DNA of 64,000 bases from Erwinia_E haradaeae_A (GTDB lineage: Bacteria; Pseudomonadota; Gammaproteobacteria; Enterobacterales; Enterobacteriaceae): the NCBI RefSeq assembly GCF_900698965.1, contig NZ_LR217725.1, forward strand, positions 434,001-498,000, in the 5' to 3' direction. The translations under genes were made by a program, and so were the position numbers. Of the stretch, positions 29,526-40,002 are shown piece by piece. The notes under the pieces are model-generated. The model saw nothing but the letters and a program-made list of their open reading frames with translations, was not told where the DNA came from and did not search any database. Positions within the stretch are counted from its first letter, which is position 1. Each line of letters opens with the position of its first letter.

Positions 29526-32111
29526 CTATGAAGTAAGTACAAAATTGAGTATTTTGCCTGGTACATAAATAATTTTCTTAATGCGAGTGCCATGAAGATA
29601 CTTTAGAATCGCAGGATCTTGTTGAGCAAGTTCCTGCAATTCTTTCTGTTTTAGGTTTTTATCTAGTATGATTTTGCTACGCATTTTACCATTGACCTGA
29701 ATTATTACTAACTGGCTCTCTTCAATAGTGGCAATCTTATCCTCTTGGGGCCATGGAGCATAATCTATATCCTCTTTTTCTCCAAGAGCCTTCCATAGAA
29801 CAAAGGTAATATGAGGTGCAAATGGATGCAGCATACGAACTATGGCCATAAGAGCTTCTTGCATTAATATGCGATCTACTGCTGTTCTTTGTGGTGCCAT
29901 TCTTAGCTTGTTTGTTAGAGTCATAATAGCAGCAATAGCTGTATTAAATGTTTGACGCTGTCCTATGTCTGTTGATACTTTTCTAATAGTTGTATGCAAA
30001 TTACGACGCAAGGCCTTCTGTTTATCATGATATAGAGAATGCTTTGGATTCTCTGGAATACCTAGCATAGCATGCTGCCAAACTAGTTTCCATACTCGTT
30101 TTAAAAATCGATGCATTCCCTCAACGCCTGTGATTTTCCATTCTAAACTCATATCTAACGGTGCTGCAAACATAATAAACAATCGTAAAGTATCAGCACC
30201 GTAACAGTTTACCATTGTCGTGACATCAACACCGTTTTTTTTAGATTTAGACATTTTCGTCATACCAGCATAAACTAACTGGTTTCCGCCTATGTCTACA
30301 GCATTTAAGATTTTTCCATTATTATCACGTTTAATAGTGATATCAGATGATGATATCCAGCGACGATCCCCTTGATGATTAGTAAAATAAAAAGCATCAG
30401 ATAAAACCATTCCCTGACATAGGAGACGTTTTACAGGTTCATTAGAGTTTACTAGTCCGGCATCACGTAGAAGCTTATGAAAAAATCGAAAATACAAAAG
30501 GTGCATGGTGGCGTGTTCAATACCTCCTATATAGCAATCTACGGGCAGCCAGTAGTCAGCAGAAGATGGGTCTAACATACCGTGTTTATAGTTAGCGGAA
30601 GTATAACGTGCATAGTACCAAGAGGATTCCATAAAGGTGTCAAAAGTATCAGTTTCACGCAAGGCTTGTTGACCATTTACGATAGTCCGGGCCCATTCTG
30701 CATCCATTTTTATAGCATGAGTAATATCATTAGAAAGATTGGTTTCTGGTAAAACAATAGGTAGTTGACTATCTGGTACAGGCACAATCTTACCGTCTTC
30801 TAGAGTGATCATAGGGATTGGTACGCCCCAATATCTTTGACGAGATACACACCAATCTTTCAGTCGGTAGTGTATTTTTTTCCTGCCTATGCCTTTTTGA
30901 GTTATTTCACGCAGTATCATAATAAAGGCTTTTTCGTATGACAAACCATTGAATTGACCAGAGTTAAACAGCGTACCTTTTTTTGTCATTGCGCATTGAG
31001 TAAGATTTAGAACGCTATGTTCGGTAGGGAGAACAACAGATTTAATAGGTATGTAATATTTTTGAGCAAACTCCCAGTCATTTTGACTATGACCTGGTAC
31101 TCCCATGATAGCGCCTGTGCCATAATCCATGATTACATAATTTGATATCCATACTGGTAGTGACTCTCCTGTGAGGGGGTGCTTTGCCACTAGTTTTGTC
31201 AATATGCCTATTTTTTCCATCGTGATAAGATCAGGTTCAGAAACTTTAGTGTTAAGGTATTTGTTAATAAAATTTGCTATAGATGGGTCATGCATAGCAG
31301 CGACATAAGTTATTGGGTGATTTGCTGCTACCGCAATATATGTTACTCCCATGATAGTATCTGGTCGTGTAGTATATATTTTAATTATTTCAGTGGTATC
31401 TAAAACCCTAAAATCAATCTCTAGCCCTTCAGAGCGCCCAATCCAATTTCTCTGCATGGTTTTTACGTTTTCAGGCCATTCATCTAGAGTGTCGAGACTA
31501 TTTAGCAATTCTTCGGCGTAATGTGTGATTTTCATAAACCACTGCGGGAGGTCTTTCTTTTGAACTATAGAATGGCAGCGCCAGCAACAACCATCAATAA
31601 CTTGCTCATTAGCTAATACTGTCATATGATGTGGGCACCAATTAACCGATGCAGTTTTTTTATAAACTAAGCCTTTTTTATAGAGTTGAATAAAAAACCA
31701 TTGTTCCCAGCGGTAATAATCCGCTTGGCAAGTGGTGATTTCACGATTCCAGTCATAGCTTAAACCAAGTGATTTTAATTGATTCCTCATATGGCTAATA
31801 TTGGCATACGTCCAAGATGATGGTGGCGTATTATTTTCAAGCGCTGCAGATTCGGCTGGAAGTCCAAAAGCATCCCATCCAATTGGTTGCAATACGTTCT
31901 TACCGAGCATGCGATGATAACGTGACAGAACATCACCAATGGTGTAATTTCGTACATGCCCCATGTGTAAACTCCCAGAAGGATAAGGAATCATAGATAG
32001 ACAGTAATACTTTTCTTTATTTTCGTTTGTAGTTGCTTGAAATGTTTTCTGTTGATCCCAGTGCTTTTGAACATAATCCTCTATTTCGTGAGGGTAATAT
32101 TGTTCTTTCAT
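29526..32111 (-). CDS. leuS: leucyl-tRNA synthetase
   Basis: Class Ia synthetase charging tRNA-Leu. From ATG 32111 the product has 861 residues (860 in E. coli) and starts MKEQYYPHEIEDYVQKHW; AAGGA lies upstream. A frame open to 32147 would add 12 unsupported residues. Catalytic motifs are intact: HMGH in PSGSLHMGHVRNYTIGD and KMSKS in MTKMSKSKKNG. The CP1 editing domain is present (TTRPDTIMGVTY; VPGHSQNDWEFA). It leads the leuS-lptE-holA operon, an arrangement kept from enterobacteria. Confidence 0.97.
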   Translation of the reverse strand: MKEQYYPHEIEDYVQKHWDQQKTFQATTNENKEKYYCLSMIPYPSGSLHMGHVRNYTIGDVLSRYHRMLGKNVLQPIGWDAFGLPAESAALENNTPPSSWTYANISHMRNQLKSLGLSYDWNREITTCQADYYRWEQWFFIQLYKKGLVYKKTASVNWCPHHMTVLANEQVIDGCCWRCHSIVQKKDLPQWFMKITHYAEELLNSLDTLDEWPENVKTMQRNWIGRSEGLEIDFRVLDTTEIIKIYTTRPDTIMGVTYIAVAANHPITYVAAMHDPSIANFINKYLNTKVSEPDLITMEKIGILTKLVAKHPLTGESLPVWISNYVIMDYGTGAIMGVPGHSQNDWEFAQKYYIPIKSVVLPTEHSVLNLTQCAMTKKGTLFNSGQFNGLSYEKAFIMILREITQKGIGRKKIHYRLKDWCVSRQRYWGVPIPMITLEDGKIVPVPDSQLPIVLPETNLSNDITHAIKMDAEWARTIVNGQQALRETDTFDTFMESSWYYARYTSANYKHGMLDPSSADYWLPVDCYIGGIEHATMHLLYFRFFHKLLRDAGLVNSNEPVKRLLCQGMVLSDAFYFTNHQGDRRWISSSDITIKRDNNGKILNAVDIGGNQLVYAGMTKMSKSKKNGVDVTTMVNCYGADTLRLFIMFAAPLDMSLEWKITGVEGMHRFLKRVWKLVWQHAMLGIPENPKHSLYHDKQKALRRNLHTTIRKVSTDIGQRQTFNTAIAAIMTLTNKLRMAPQRTAVDRILMQEALMAIVRMLHPFAPHITFVLWKALGEKEDIDYAPWPQEDKIATIEESQLVIIQVNGKMRSKIILDKNLKQKELQELAQQDPAILKYLHGTRIKKIIYVPGKILNFVLTS

Positions 32112-32640
32112 GGAGTTGTTGATCCTTTGTATGAAGGCAATTGCCATGGATTGATATAGATAATAGATTGTATTGAGCTAGAGATTAGCGCAACTGACTT
32201 TTGTAAATGCCTAAGACAATATTTTTAATGAGGGGTACCGTTAGCATATAAAGATTATTGGCATATGGCATATAGTGGAGCTTAGTAGGTGTTTGTATTG
32301 TTAGATAACTACTTATTGTTATTGCTAACGCTTATTCTTTATATGATTTATTTGTCCTGTATGGGAGAAAGTGTGATATTGCTTGCATCTTATGTTTTTA
32401 AATTTATTAACTAACTGAAGACAGCTATATCAAAACCTGTAGTATTTAGAAAATTGATTATAGTATGACTAATTGATAAAATAATTCAAGTACATTGCAG
32501 TGCCACCTACAACCAGCTGTTTTTATATAATTTTTTTAAAACAGAATGACTATATTACATAGTGACATATCTATTCATTTAGAGGACTGATAATTTTATA
32601 TTCTTTACACATGTATACGCTAGATATACAGGCTAGTGAC

Positions 32641-32675
32641 ATATGCTATATGCTATATGCTATATGCTATATGCT
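32641..32675. repeat. 7-bp tandem repeat, 5 copies
   Basis: Five perfect copies of ATATGCT, followed by two variant copies (ATAGGCT, ATATGCC). Confidence 0.9.
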
Positions 32676-32876
32676 ATAGGCTATATGCCTAAATGTATCC
32701 ATGTATCCATTGTGGTATTGACGGTATCTTGAATTTATTATTATTGCATATAAAAATATTGTCTATCTATATATAGTGTAAGTGATCATAACATTTTATT
32801 TTAAGTATGACTCACCAATGAGCTGATGATATAATGACATGCAAGATATACCCTATATAAATATAAATCATCATCA

Positions 32877-32924
32877 GTTTTACTATTAGTGTAAGTATTG
32901 GTTTTACTATTACTGTAAGTATTG
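32877..32924. repeat. 24-bp tandem duplication upstream of ligA
   Basis: Two 24-bp copies (32877-32900, 32901-32924) with one mismatch, about 60 bases before the ligA start. Confidence 0.85.
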
Positions 32925-32987
32925 GAATAAGTATTCTTTATACATTTCACCAACCATATGAATGGGTATCTCCTAGGGTGCTATTTT

Positions 32988-34775
32988 ATGGAATCCGTAC
33001 AAAAAAAAATTACTGATCTTAAGACTCTTCTCAGGCATTATCAATATCAATATTATGTGATAAATAAATCAGACATACCTGATTCAGAATATGATGACCT
33101 TATGGATAATCTTCGTAAATTGGAAACTGAAAATCCTAATCTGCGTACACAGGATTCTCCCAGTCAATGTGTAGGAGGGTTGTCTCTAAATAGCGCTTTC
33201 AAGAAAGTACACCATAAAATTCCAATGCTATCTCTAAATACTGTTATAGATAAAAGAAGTTATCTTGCTTTTAACCAACGGCTAACAAAAAGATTAAATA
33301 TCAGTACGGACATTACATTATGCTGCGAGCTGAAGATAGATGGTCTAGCAGTTAGTTTGTTGTATATTAATGGCGGATTAGCCCGGGCATCTACTCGCGG
33401 TGATGGGGTGATCGGAGAAGATATTACTGATAATATCAGAACTATTAGCGTCATTCCCAAATATCTCATAGGTGATAAGATCCCAGAGTATTTAGAAGTG
33501 AGGGGGGAAGTATTTATGTCACATGCGGGGTTTAAAAAAATAAATCACAGAGCTTATAGAGATGGACATAAAATATTTTCTAATCCGCGTAACGCTGCCG
33601 CTGGCTCCTTGCGTAATTTAGATCCCTTCGTTACTGCTAAACGGCCTCTGAGTTTTGTGTGTTACGGGTTAGGTTGTTGCAAAGGCAGAGCAATGCCACA
33701 GAGTCATTGGGCCTGTTTACAACATTTTCAGGATTGGGGTTTGCCGATTAGCGATTTCTTGCGTCTTTGTTATTCGCCTGAAGACGTTTTTGCATTTTAT
33801 GAACATGTTAAAATGCATCGTCAATCTCTTGGTTTTGATATTGACGGGGTAGTGGTCAAGGTAGACGATCTCAAGTTGCAGACGCGCCTAGGTTCTTCTG
33901 CGCGTGCTCCCAAATGGGCAGTAGCTTTTAAGTTTCCAGCACAGGAAAAAATAACAAGATTGCATAATGTAGAATTTCAGGTTGGTCGCACAGGAGTTAT
34001 TACTCCAGTTGCAAAATTAGCGCCCGTTCGAATTTTAGGAGTACTTGTAAGTAGAGCAACTTTGCATAATTTACATGAAATTGATCGACTTGGATTAAAA
34101 ATTGGGGACTATGTTGTCGTTCGTAGAGCCGGTGATGTCATTCCACAAATAATTAGCGTTATTAAGTCTGATTGTGGTGTTGATTTAAGTTTAAAAAGCA
34201 TTATTGTTCCGAAACAGTGTCCAGGATGTGGCTCTAAGATACATTGTATATCAGGCGAAACAGTTTTACGTTGTACAGGTGGTTTAACCTGCTCTGCGCA
34301 ACGCAAAAGTGCGATAAGACATTTTGTCTCTCGCCAGGCATTAAATATCCATGGTATAGGTCAAACAGTCATTAATCAGTTAGTAGATAAAGGGTATATA
34401 CAAAATCCAGCTGATCTTTTTACGCTTACGCTAGATCAGCTGACTAGCTTAGAGCGTATTGGTCCAAAGTCGGCACAGAATATTATAGATGCACTTGTCA
34501 GGTCAAAAAAGACTACTTTTGCACGTTTTATATACGCTTTAGGGATAAGTAAGATTGGATTAGTGACAGCAGAAAATCTTGCATCTTATTTTGTCACATT
34601 AGATGCTCTGCTAAGAGCTGATCTGCACACATTAAGATCAGTGCATGGTATTGGTCAAGAAGCTGGCAGTTGTCTAAGAAGTTTTCTTAATGAAGTTAGT
34701 AATCGTGAGATTATTCGCGTTTTGGTAGTAGAGGTTGGGATTTATTGGGAGCCAGTCATACCAAAATACAGATAA
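32988..34775 (+). CDS. ligA: NAD-dependent DNA ligase lacking the BRCT domain
   Basis: Seals nicks during replication and repair using NAD. The 595-residue product is 76 shorter than E. coli LigA (671). Domain Ia and the adenylation domain are intact (catalytic Lys116 in ELKIDGLA; TRGDGVIGEDIT; NPRNAAAGSLR; VVKVDDL; WAVAFKFPAQ), as are the OB fold, the four-Cys zinc finger (CPGCG...C...C) and the helix-hairpin-helix repeats (LERIGPKSAQNI; VHGIGQEAG). The protein then stops at VIPKYR, exactly where the BRCT domain would begin; no BRCT-like sequence follows in any frame that I can see. ATG 32988 aligns with the family start; the frame is open to 32958. Confidence 0.95.
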   Translation: MESVQKKITDLKTLLRHYQYQYYVINKSDIPDSEYDDLMDNLRKLETENPNLRTQDSPSQCVGGLSLNSAFKKVHHKIPMLSLNTVIDKRSYLAFNQRLTKRLNISTDITLCCELKIDGLAVSLLYINGGLARASTRGDGVIGEDITDNIRTISVIPKYLIGDKIPEYLEVRGEVFMSHAGFKKINHRAYRDGHKIFSNPRNAAAGSLRNLDPFVTAKRPLSFVCYGLGCCKGRAMPQSHWACLQHFQDWGLPISDFLRLCYSPEDVFAFYEHVKMHRQSLGFDIDGVVVKVDDLKLQTRLGSSARAPKWAVAFKFPAQEKITRLHNVEFQVGRTGVITPVAKLAPVRILGVLVSRATLHNLHEIDRLGLKIGDYVVVRRAGDVIPQIISVIKSDCGVDLSLKSIIVPKQCPGCGSKIHCISGETVLRCTGGLTCSAQRKSAIRHFVSRQALNIHGIGQTVINQLVDKGYIQNPADLFTLTLDQLTSLERIGPKSAQNIIDALVRSKKTTFARFIYALGISKIGLVTAENLASYFVTLDALLRADLHTLRSVHGIGQEAGSCLRSFLNEVSNREIIRVLVVEVGIYWEPVIPKYR

Positions 34776-37147
34776 AACATACGTCAAATTTATCTTTAAA
34801 CTATGATGGTTCATGCGTGGTTATGCATGATTATGCAGCAATCTATCAACCAATCGAATGAGAGTATGTATAGCGATATAGCTATACAGCTATAGAGATA
34901 CACCGTAATATATCGGTATGTAATCTACCAGTTTTTTTGCATAAATATTCTAAATGATTAGAAATTTATGAATCTATGAGTTATATGTAATTAGTGATTA
35001 ATAATAATCTTATTTAATTAAGGCAGCATAAGTATGAATATATCAATTTTTGATAGATATCATTTTAGGCTTATACTATTAGGGTATTTATACGAGTGTG
35101 TGATGCTGAAATTCATTTGAATGATATAACACTAGCATTTATATAGATGTATATGGTATCAATATATATGCTATATATATCATATATATGTATATATGAT
35201 AAGAGATTTATATTCATAAAAACACCTAAAATATTAACAATTTGATCTTAAATATTTTGAAAATGACACATAGTTTCATGATGTATTCAAAATACAGTAT
35301 TACACTAGGTTAGCTACGAATAATCTATTATTTCCTCAGGTCAGGTCAAATTCATTAAGGATAATATGCACAGCTTTTCTGTTCATCTTTTAAATGTATC
35401 ATGGCTATTTAATCATGATAACAAGGTTTATTTGTAATGTTATGTCAAATGTTTGAGAAAGATTCTTGCCTAGTATAGGCTGGATTGTGTGTACACCTTA
35501 GAGTGTTGACTTTAGTGTTGTTATCAATTCTATATTGAAAAACGTTATCATACATATACATAAGTTGGTATATGTATAAAGCAATATAATTACTCAAAAA
35601 TGATTTAAGTGTTCACGTTAATGCTTGTATATATTCAAGAGCATTATTCTAAGATGATGCTATGGGAATTTTTAAATATAGGATATGTTTAGAGATCGTA
35701 CGATGCTATGTCTCCAGTACTCTACGCATTAGGTAGTCAATCTTACCAGATGCAATAATGGGGTATTGTAGTAAAATAGAATGTTTAATATATCTCATTA
35801 GAGTGCTGTTGGGACATAAATAAACAGGGCCAATCAAGTGATTTGAATCTAAAGATATAGGGTTATTTAAATATTATTCCAATATGAAAAGTGTTTAAAT
35901 AATTCCATATTGATCAACAAATATTATCTTTTCTATTATTTTAATATGGTAGTGATAATTAGCGTAGAGCTACTATGACTAGTTATTATTATCTCAGAGG
36001 TTTGCATGAATATTGTATTGTGGTAGAGCTCTTTAGTGCATTCAATATATTCATGATGATCTGAGCGTTTAATCATTGATTTATTTATTGTTTATTTTCT
36101 AGCTGCGCACATGCAGTAGGGTTGTTTAAAGTGCGGCATCAACTAGTGAGTGAAATCTTAAGCAGTATAATATCAACCATTAAGAATACAATACTATTGA
36201 ACTATTGATATAAATATAGTGTTGATTCAGAGGATGACCGGCTTGTTTTGCTAGACAATGCTAATAAAAGAATAATCTTTTTATAATGCAGATATACTAG
36301 ATGTTCTATTATTTTTCTTATAGAAAAACATGAACAGAGTTACATCAGATTTACATCATTTTCAAGTGTATATAATCAGTATAGATTATTATTAAACAAG
36401 TCGCGCTCATTAACGTCATGTATGATTTGAAAGATGTCAAGCTTACTCACAAACTATTAAATAGTATACAGTGTATTTACCTGAAAAGCAGTTTTTTATA
36501 AAAATTTTTACTTAATTTTGAAAGAGTTAGACTTTGTGCATATTTTGTTTATACCATCAAAATTAAAATACCGTATTCTTAATGCGTGTAAGATAGATAC
36601 GGTTTTTTCTTCTAAAAACGCTTGTGCGATTAGCTGTATACATAAAATAGAACGTAATTTTTTTCTTTAATATAACCCAATGGAATCCAGTCGTCACTGT
36701 AAAGTGCACGCTCATACTGAGTTGTATGTTACATACCTTTATAGAGTAATTGCTAATATAAAATTATTACTCACTATCTAGTCAGATTAAGAGGTATCTT
36801 ATGACTAATTATAATTTAAGATATCACAGTTTAAGAGAGGATAGTCTCTATAAGGCGCTATAGAGAGACCGTTGTTTGGTTTGTCTGAAAACAAAATATT
36901 ATTTCAAATCTGTTTTTGTAACTTATGCTGATGATATGTGTTATTATGATGTATAGTCATCATTATAAAGTACTAAAATTATTTTTAATAACGATAGAAA
37001 CATCCTATTAGACTATATTATGCATAGTCTCTATACATGTATAGAATATATATAGCTAAAACCACACAAAGATATCAAATATGAATGCGGGATGTTATTC
37101 AATCAGACAGATTGATATTGCTAAAAATTCCAATAATTTTTCTTATT

Positions 37148-37183
37148 CTTCAGTGTATACCGAAACTTCAGTGTATACCGAAA
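37148..37183. repeat. 18-bp tandem duplication
   Basis: CTTCAGTGTATACCGAAA occurs twice, head to tail, without mismatch. Confidence 0.9.
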
Positions 37184-37360
37184 CATGATGCTATAGGCAA
37201 TACCTGTGTGATGACTTGTAAATTATTTGTCGAATATTAGGTTTTTCATACAGACTAGAATGTGCGTTAATCCTAATATACGTATGTGGGTATATATTAT
37301 TTAGTACTATCGTCTGAATAACTTACGGTTTAATAGAACCGTATCTATGCAAAATTATGA

Positions 37361-37379
37361 GACCTAATTCACTTAGGTC
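37361..37379. promoter_or_regulatory. small palindrome upstream of lon
   Basis: Inverted repeat GACCTAA - 5 nt - TTAGGTC ending 23 bases before the lon ATG, just ahead of its Shine-Dalgarno. Similar CCTAAG/CTTAGG palindromes occur at 57550-57564 and 61968-61984. It could be an operator or a 5'-UTR stem; the role is unknown. Confidence 0.3.
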
Positions 37380-37402
37380 AAAATGAAATAAGAGAGAGCT
37401 TT

Positions 37403-39751
37403 ATGAATCCTGAGTGTTCTGAATTCATCGAAATCCCTGTCTTACCGTTACGAGACGTTGTGGTGTATCCGCATATGGTTATCCCCTTATTTGTAGGGCG
37501 TGAAAAATCCATTTGCTGTGTAGAAACTGCTCTTAATCATGACAAAAAGATTATTCTCGTCGCTCAAAAAGAATCTGTAACGGATGAACCTAATATTCAG
37601 GACCTCTTTTCAATTGGGACAGTTTCTTCGATTTTACAGATTCTAAAATTACCAGATGGTACTGTAAAAGTATTAGTTGAAGGGTTGCAGCGTGTTCAAA
37701 TTACCACTTTATGTGATCACGGTGATTATTTTACAGCGACAGCTAAGTATCTAGTTACGCCGGCAGTGGAAGAGAAAGAGCAAGAAGTTTTAGTGCGTGC
37801 TGTGATTAATGAATTTGAAGGGTACATAAAACTTAATAAAAAAATCCCTCCTGAAATTTTAACTTCTCTGAGCAATATGGATGATGCTGCGCGTCTTTCT
37901 GATACTGTTGCAGCCCACATAACATTAAAGCTTGCTGAAAAACAGTCCATTCTTGAGATGTCAGATATTAGTAAGCGATTAGAATACTTGATGGCCATGA
38001 TGGAATCAGGGATAGAATTGCTGCAAGTTGAAAAACGTATTCGTGCTCGCGTTAAAAGACAAATGGAAAAAAGCCAGAGGGAGTACTACTTAAACGAACA
38101 AATAAAGGCAATTCAAAAAGAACTTGGCGATATCGAAAATTCACCTGACGAAAATCACATTTTGAGACGTAAGATTGATAAAGCCAGGATGCCACAAGAA
38201 GCTCGAGAAAAAACTAAATCTGAGCTGAATAAGTTAAAAATGATGTCACCTATGTCAGCAGAGTCTACTGTCGTGCGTAGCTACATTGATTGGATGATAC
38301 AAGTGCCCTGGCATAATCGAAGTAAGATGAAAAAGGATTTGCAAAAAGCACAAGAAAGACTAGATATTGATCATTTTGGACTAACTCTTGTAAAAGACAG
38401 GATACTGGAGTATTTAGCTGTTCAGAATCGAGCAAATAAAATAAAAGGACCAATTCTTTGTTTAGTTGGGCCACCAGGAGTAGGAAAAACTTCTTTGGGT
38501 CAATCAGTTGCTAAAGCAACTGGAAGAAAATATGTACGTATGGCATTAGGTGGAATTCGTGATGAAGCAGAAATTCGTGGCCATCGTCGTACTTATATTG
38601 GTTCTATGCCGGGGAAAATTATTCAAAAAATTGCTAAAACAGGAGTTAAAAATCCATTATTTTTACTGGATGAGATTGATAAAATGTCATCTGACATGCG
38701 TGGTGATCCGTCTTCAGCTCTTCTCGAAGTGCTTGATCCAGAGCAAAATATTGCTTTTAATGATAATTACCTAGAGGTTGATTACGATCTCTCGGATGTC
38801 ATGTTTCTTGCAACATCTAATTCAACAAATATTCCACCAGCGTTATTAGATCGCATGGAAGTTATTTTGTTGTCTGGTTATACAGAAGACGAAAAACTTG
38901 ATATTGCTAAACAACACTTATTATCTAAGCAATTTGAGCGAAATGCATTAAAACAAGATGAATTAATTGTTGACGACAGTGCACTGATCAGTATTATTCG
39001 GTACTATACACGGGAAGCAGGTGTACGAAATCTAGAGCGAGAACTATCAAAATTATGTCGTAAGGCGGTGAAAACGCTTCTTATGGACAAAACTATTAAG
39101 AAAATCTCAATTAACCCTGATAATTTAAAGGACTATCTTGGCGTTCAGCGTTATGACTATACTCGCGTTGATTCGAATAATCGTATAGGGCAGGTTACAG
39201 GGTTAGCATGGACTACATTTGGTGGAGGTGATTTGTTAACTATTGAAGCAGCTTGTGTACCAGGTAAGGGAAAATTAACGTATACAGGATCATTGGGTGA
39301 AGTTATGCAAGAGTCGATTCAGGCTGCATTAACAGTAGTTCGAGCCCGGGCATCAAAATTAGGTATTAAAAATGATTTTTATGAGACAAGAGACATCCAT
39401 GTGCATGTTCCAACAGGAGCAACACCTAAAGATGGCCCAAGTGCGGGTATTGCAATGTGTACTTCGCTGGTTTCATGTTTAACTGGTAATCCAGTACGTT
39501 CTGACGTTGCTATGACTGGGGAGATTACCTTACGTGGTCAAGTATTACCCATTGGTGGCTTAAAGGATAAGCTATTAGCTGCGCGTCGTGGCGGTATTAG
39601 AACAGTTTTAATTCCAAGAGAAAATCAGCGTGATCTTGAGGATATTCCAGATAATATTATTGCTGATCTGGCCATTCATTCTGTCACATGCATTGAAGAG
39701 GTACTGGATTTGTCATTGCAATTTAAAATACCTTCTTCTGTCTCTAGATAA
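37403..39751 (+). CDS. lon: ATP-dependent protease Lon (La)
   Basis: Cytosolic AAA+ protease that removes misfolded and regulatory proteins. The 782 residues match E. coli (784). The N-terminal substrate-binding domain begins IPVLPLRDVVVYPHM. The Walker A GPPGVGKTSLGQ is near residue 357 and Walker B FLLDEIDKM follows. The proteolytic Ser-Lys dyad is intact: Ser at about 680 in PKDGPSAGIAM and Lys at about 723 in GGLKDKLLAA. A single extra Gly sits in FGGGDLL. An AGAGAGAG Shine-Dalgarno precedes the ATG. The gene stands alone, without clpX or hupB beside it, and is convergent with rpoD. Confidence 0.97.
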   Translation: MNPECSEFIEIPVLPLRDVVVYPHMVIPLFVGREKSICCVETALNHDKKIILVAQKESVTDEPNIQDLFSIGTVSSILQILKLPDGTVKVLVEGLQRVQITTLCDHGDYFTATAKYLVTPAVEEKEQEVLVRAVINEFEGYIKLNKKIPPEILTSLSNMDDAARLSDTVAAHITLKLAEKQSILEMSDISKRLEYLMAMMESGIELLQVEKRIRARVKRQMEKSQREYYLNEQIKAIQKELGDIENSPDENHILRRKIDKARMPQEAREKTKSELNKLKMMSPMSAESTVVRSYIDWMIQVPWHNRSKMKKDLQKAQERLDIDHFGLTLVKDRILEYLAVQNRANKIKGPILCLVGPPGVGKTSLGQSVAKATGRKYVRMALGGIRDEAEIRGHRRTYIGSMPGKIIQKIAKTGVKNPLFLLDEIDKMSSDMRGDPSSALLEVLDPEQNIAFNDNYLEVDYDLSDVMFLATSNSTNIPPALLDRMEVILLSGYTEDEKLDIAKQHLLSKQFERNALKQDELIVDDSALISIIRYYTREAGVRNLERELSKLCRKAVKTLLMDKTIKKISINPDNLKDYLGVQRYDYTRVDSNNRIGQVTGLAWTTFGGGDLLTIEAACVPGKGKLTYTGSLGEVMQESIQAALTVVRARASKLGIKNDFYETRDIHVHVPTGATPKDGPSAGIAMCTSLVSCLTGNPVRSDVAMTGEITLRGQVLPIGGLKDKLLAARRGGIRTVLIPRENQRDLEDIPDNIIADLAIHSVTCIEEVLDLSLQFKIPSSVSR

Positions 39752-39886
39752 ATTAGAGATGTATTTTTTGATGCATACATGTTTTCTGACGACTGTGTGG
39801 TTCATGTCGCATTGATAGTGTATTTTTAGGACTAAATAGACTAAACTGATATAAATATAAGATACGATCTGTAGTCTGTTATGGAG

Positions 39887-39922
39887 CGGGAATTAGGATG
39901 GCATGGGGAATCCTAATTCCCG
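39887..39922. terminator. hairpin between lon and rpoD
   Basis: Perfect 13-bp arms (39887-39899 with 39910-39922), 10-nt loop, more GC-rich than others in the window. It lies between two convergent genes and probably ends both transcripts. No T-run follows on either strand. Confidence 0.6.
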
Positions 39923-40002
39923 TCCCCTAAGGAAATATGATCAACTACTGTCGGTGATAATCCAAGCTTCAACATACTATGCTATGTTAGGGAATTACAA
40001 AC

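Larger units (their letters stand above)
32112..32987. other. divergent gap leuS-ligA
   Basis: Close to 880 bases between divergent genes. It holds a seven-base tandem repeat (32641-32675) and a 24-bp duplication (32877-32924) just before ligA. No gene is recognisable; promoters are not resolvable. Confidence 0.6.
34776..37402. other. long non-coding gap ligA-lon
   Basis: About 2.6 kb of AT-rich DNA without any recognised gene. It includes an alternating AT tract (about 35150-35205), an 18-bp perfect tandem duplication (37148-37183) and a 7-bp inverted repeat beside lon (37361-37379). I could not identify a sigma-32 promoter for lon. Confidence 0.6.

Noticed and set aside
35150..35205. Alternating AT tract suggesting an origin or DNA-unwinding element
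   Set aside because: No DnaA boxes or other origin genes nearby; such tracts are common in AT-rich spacers.
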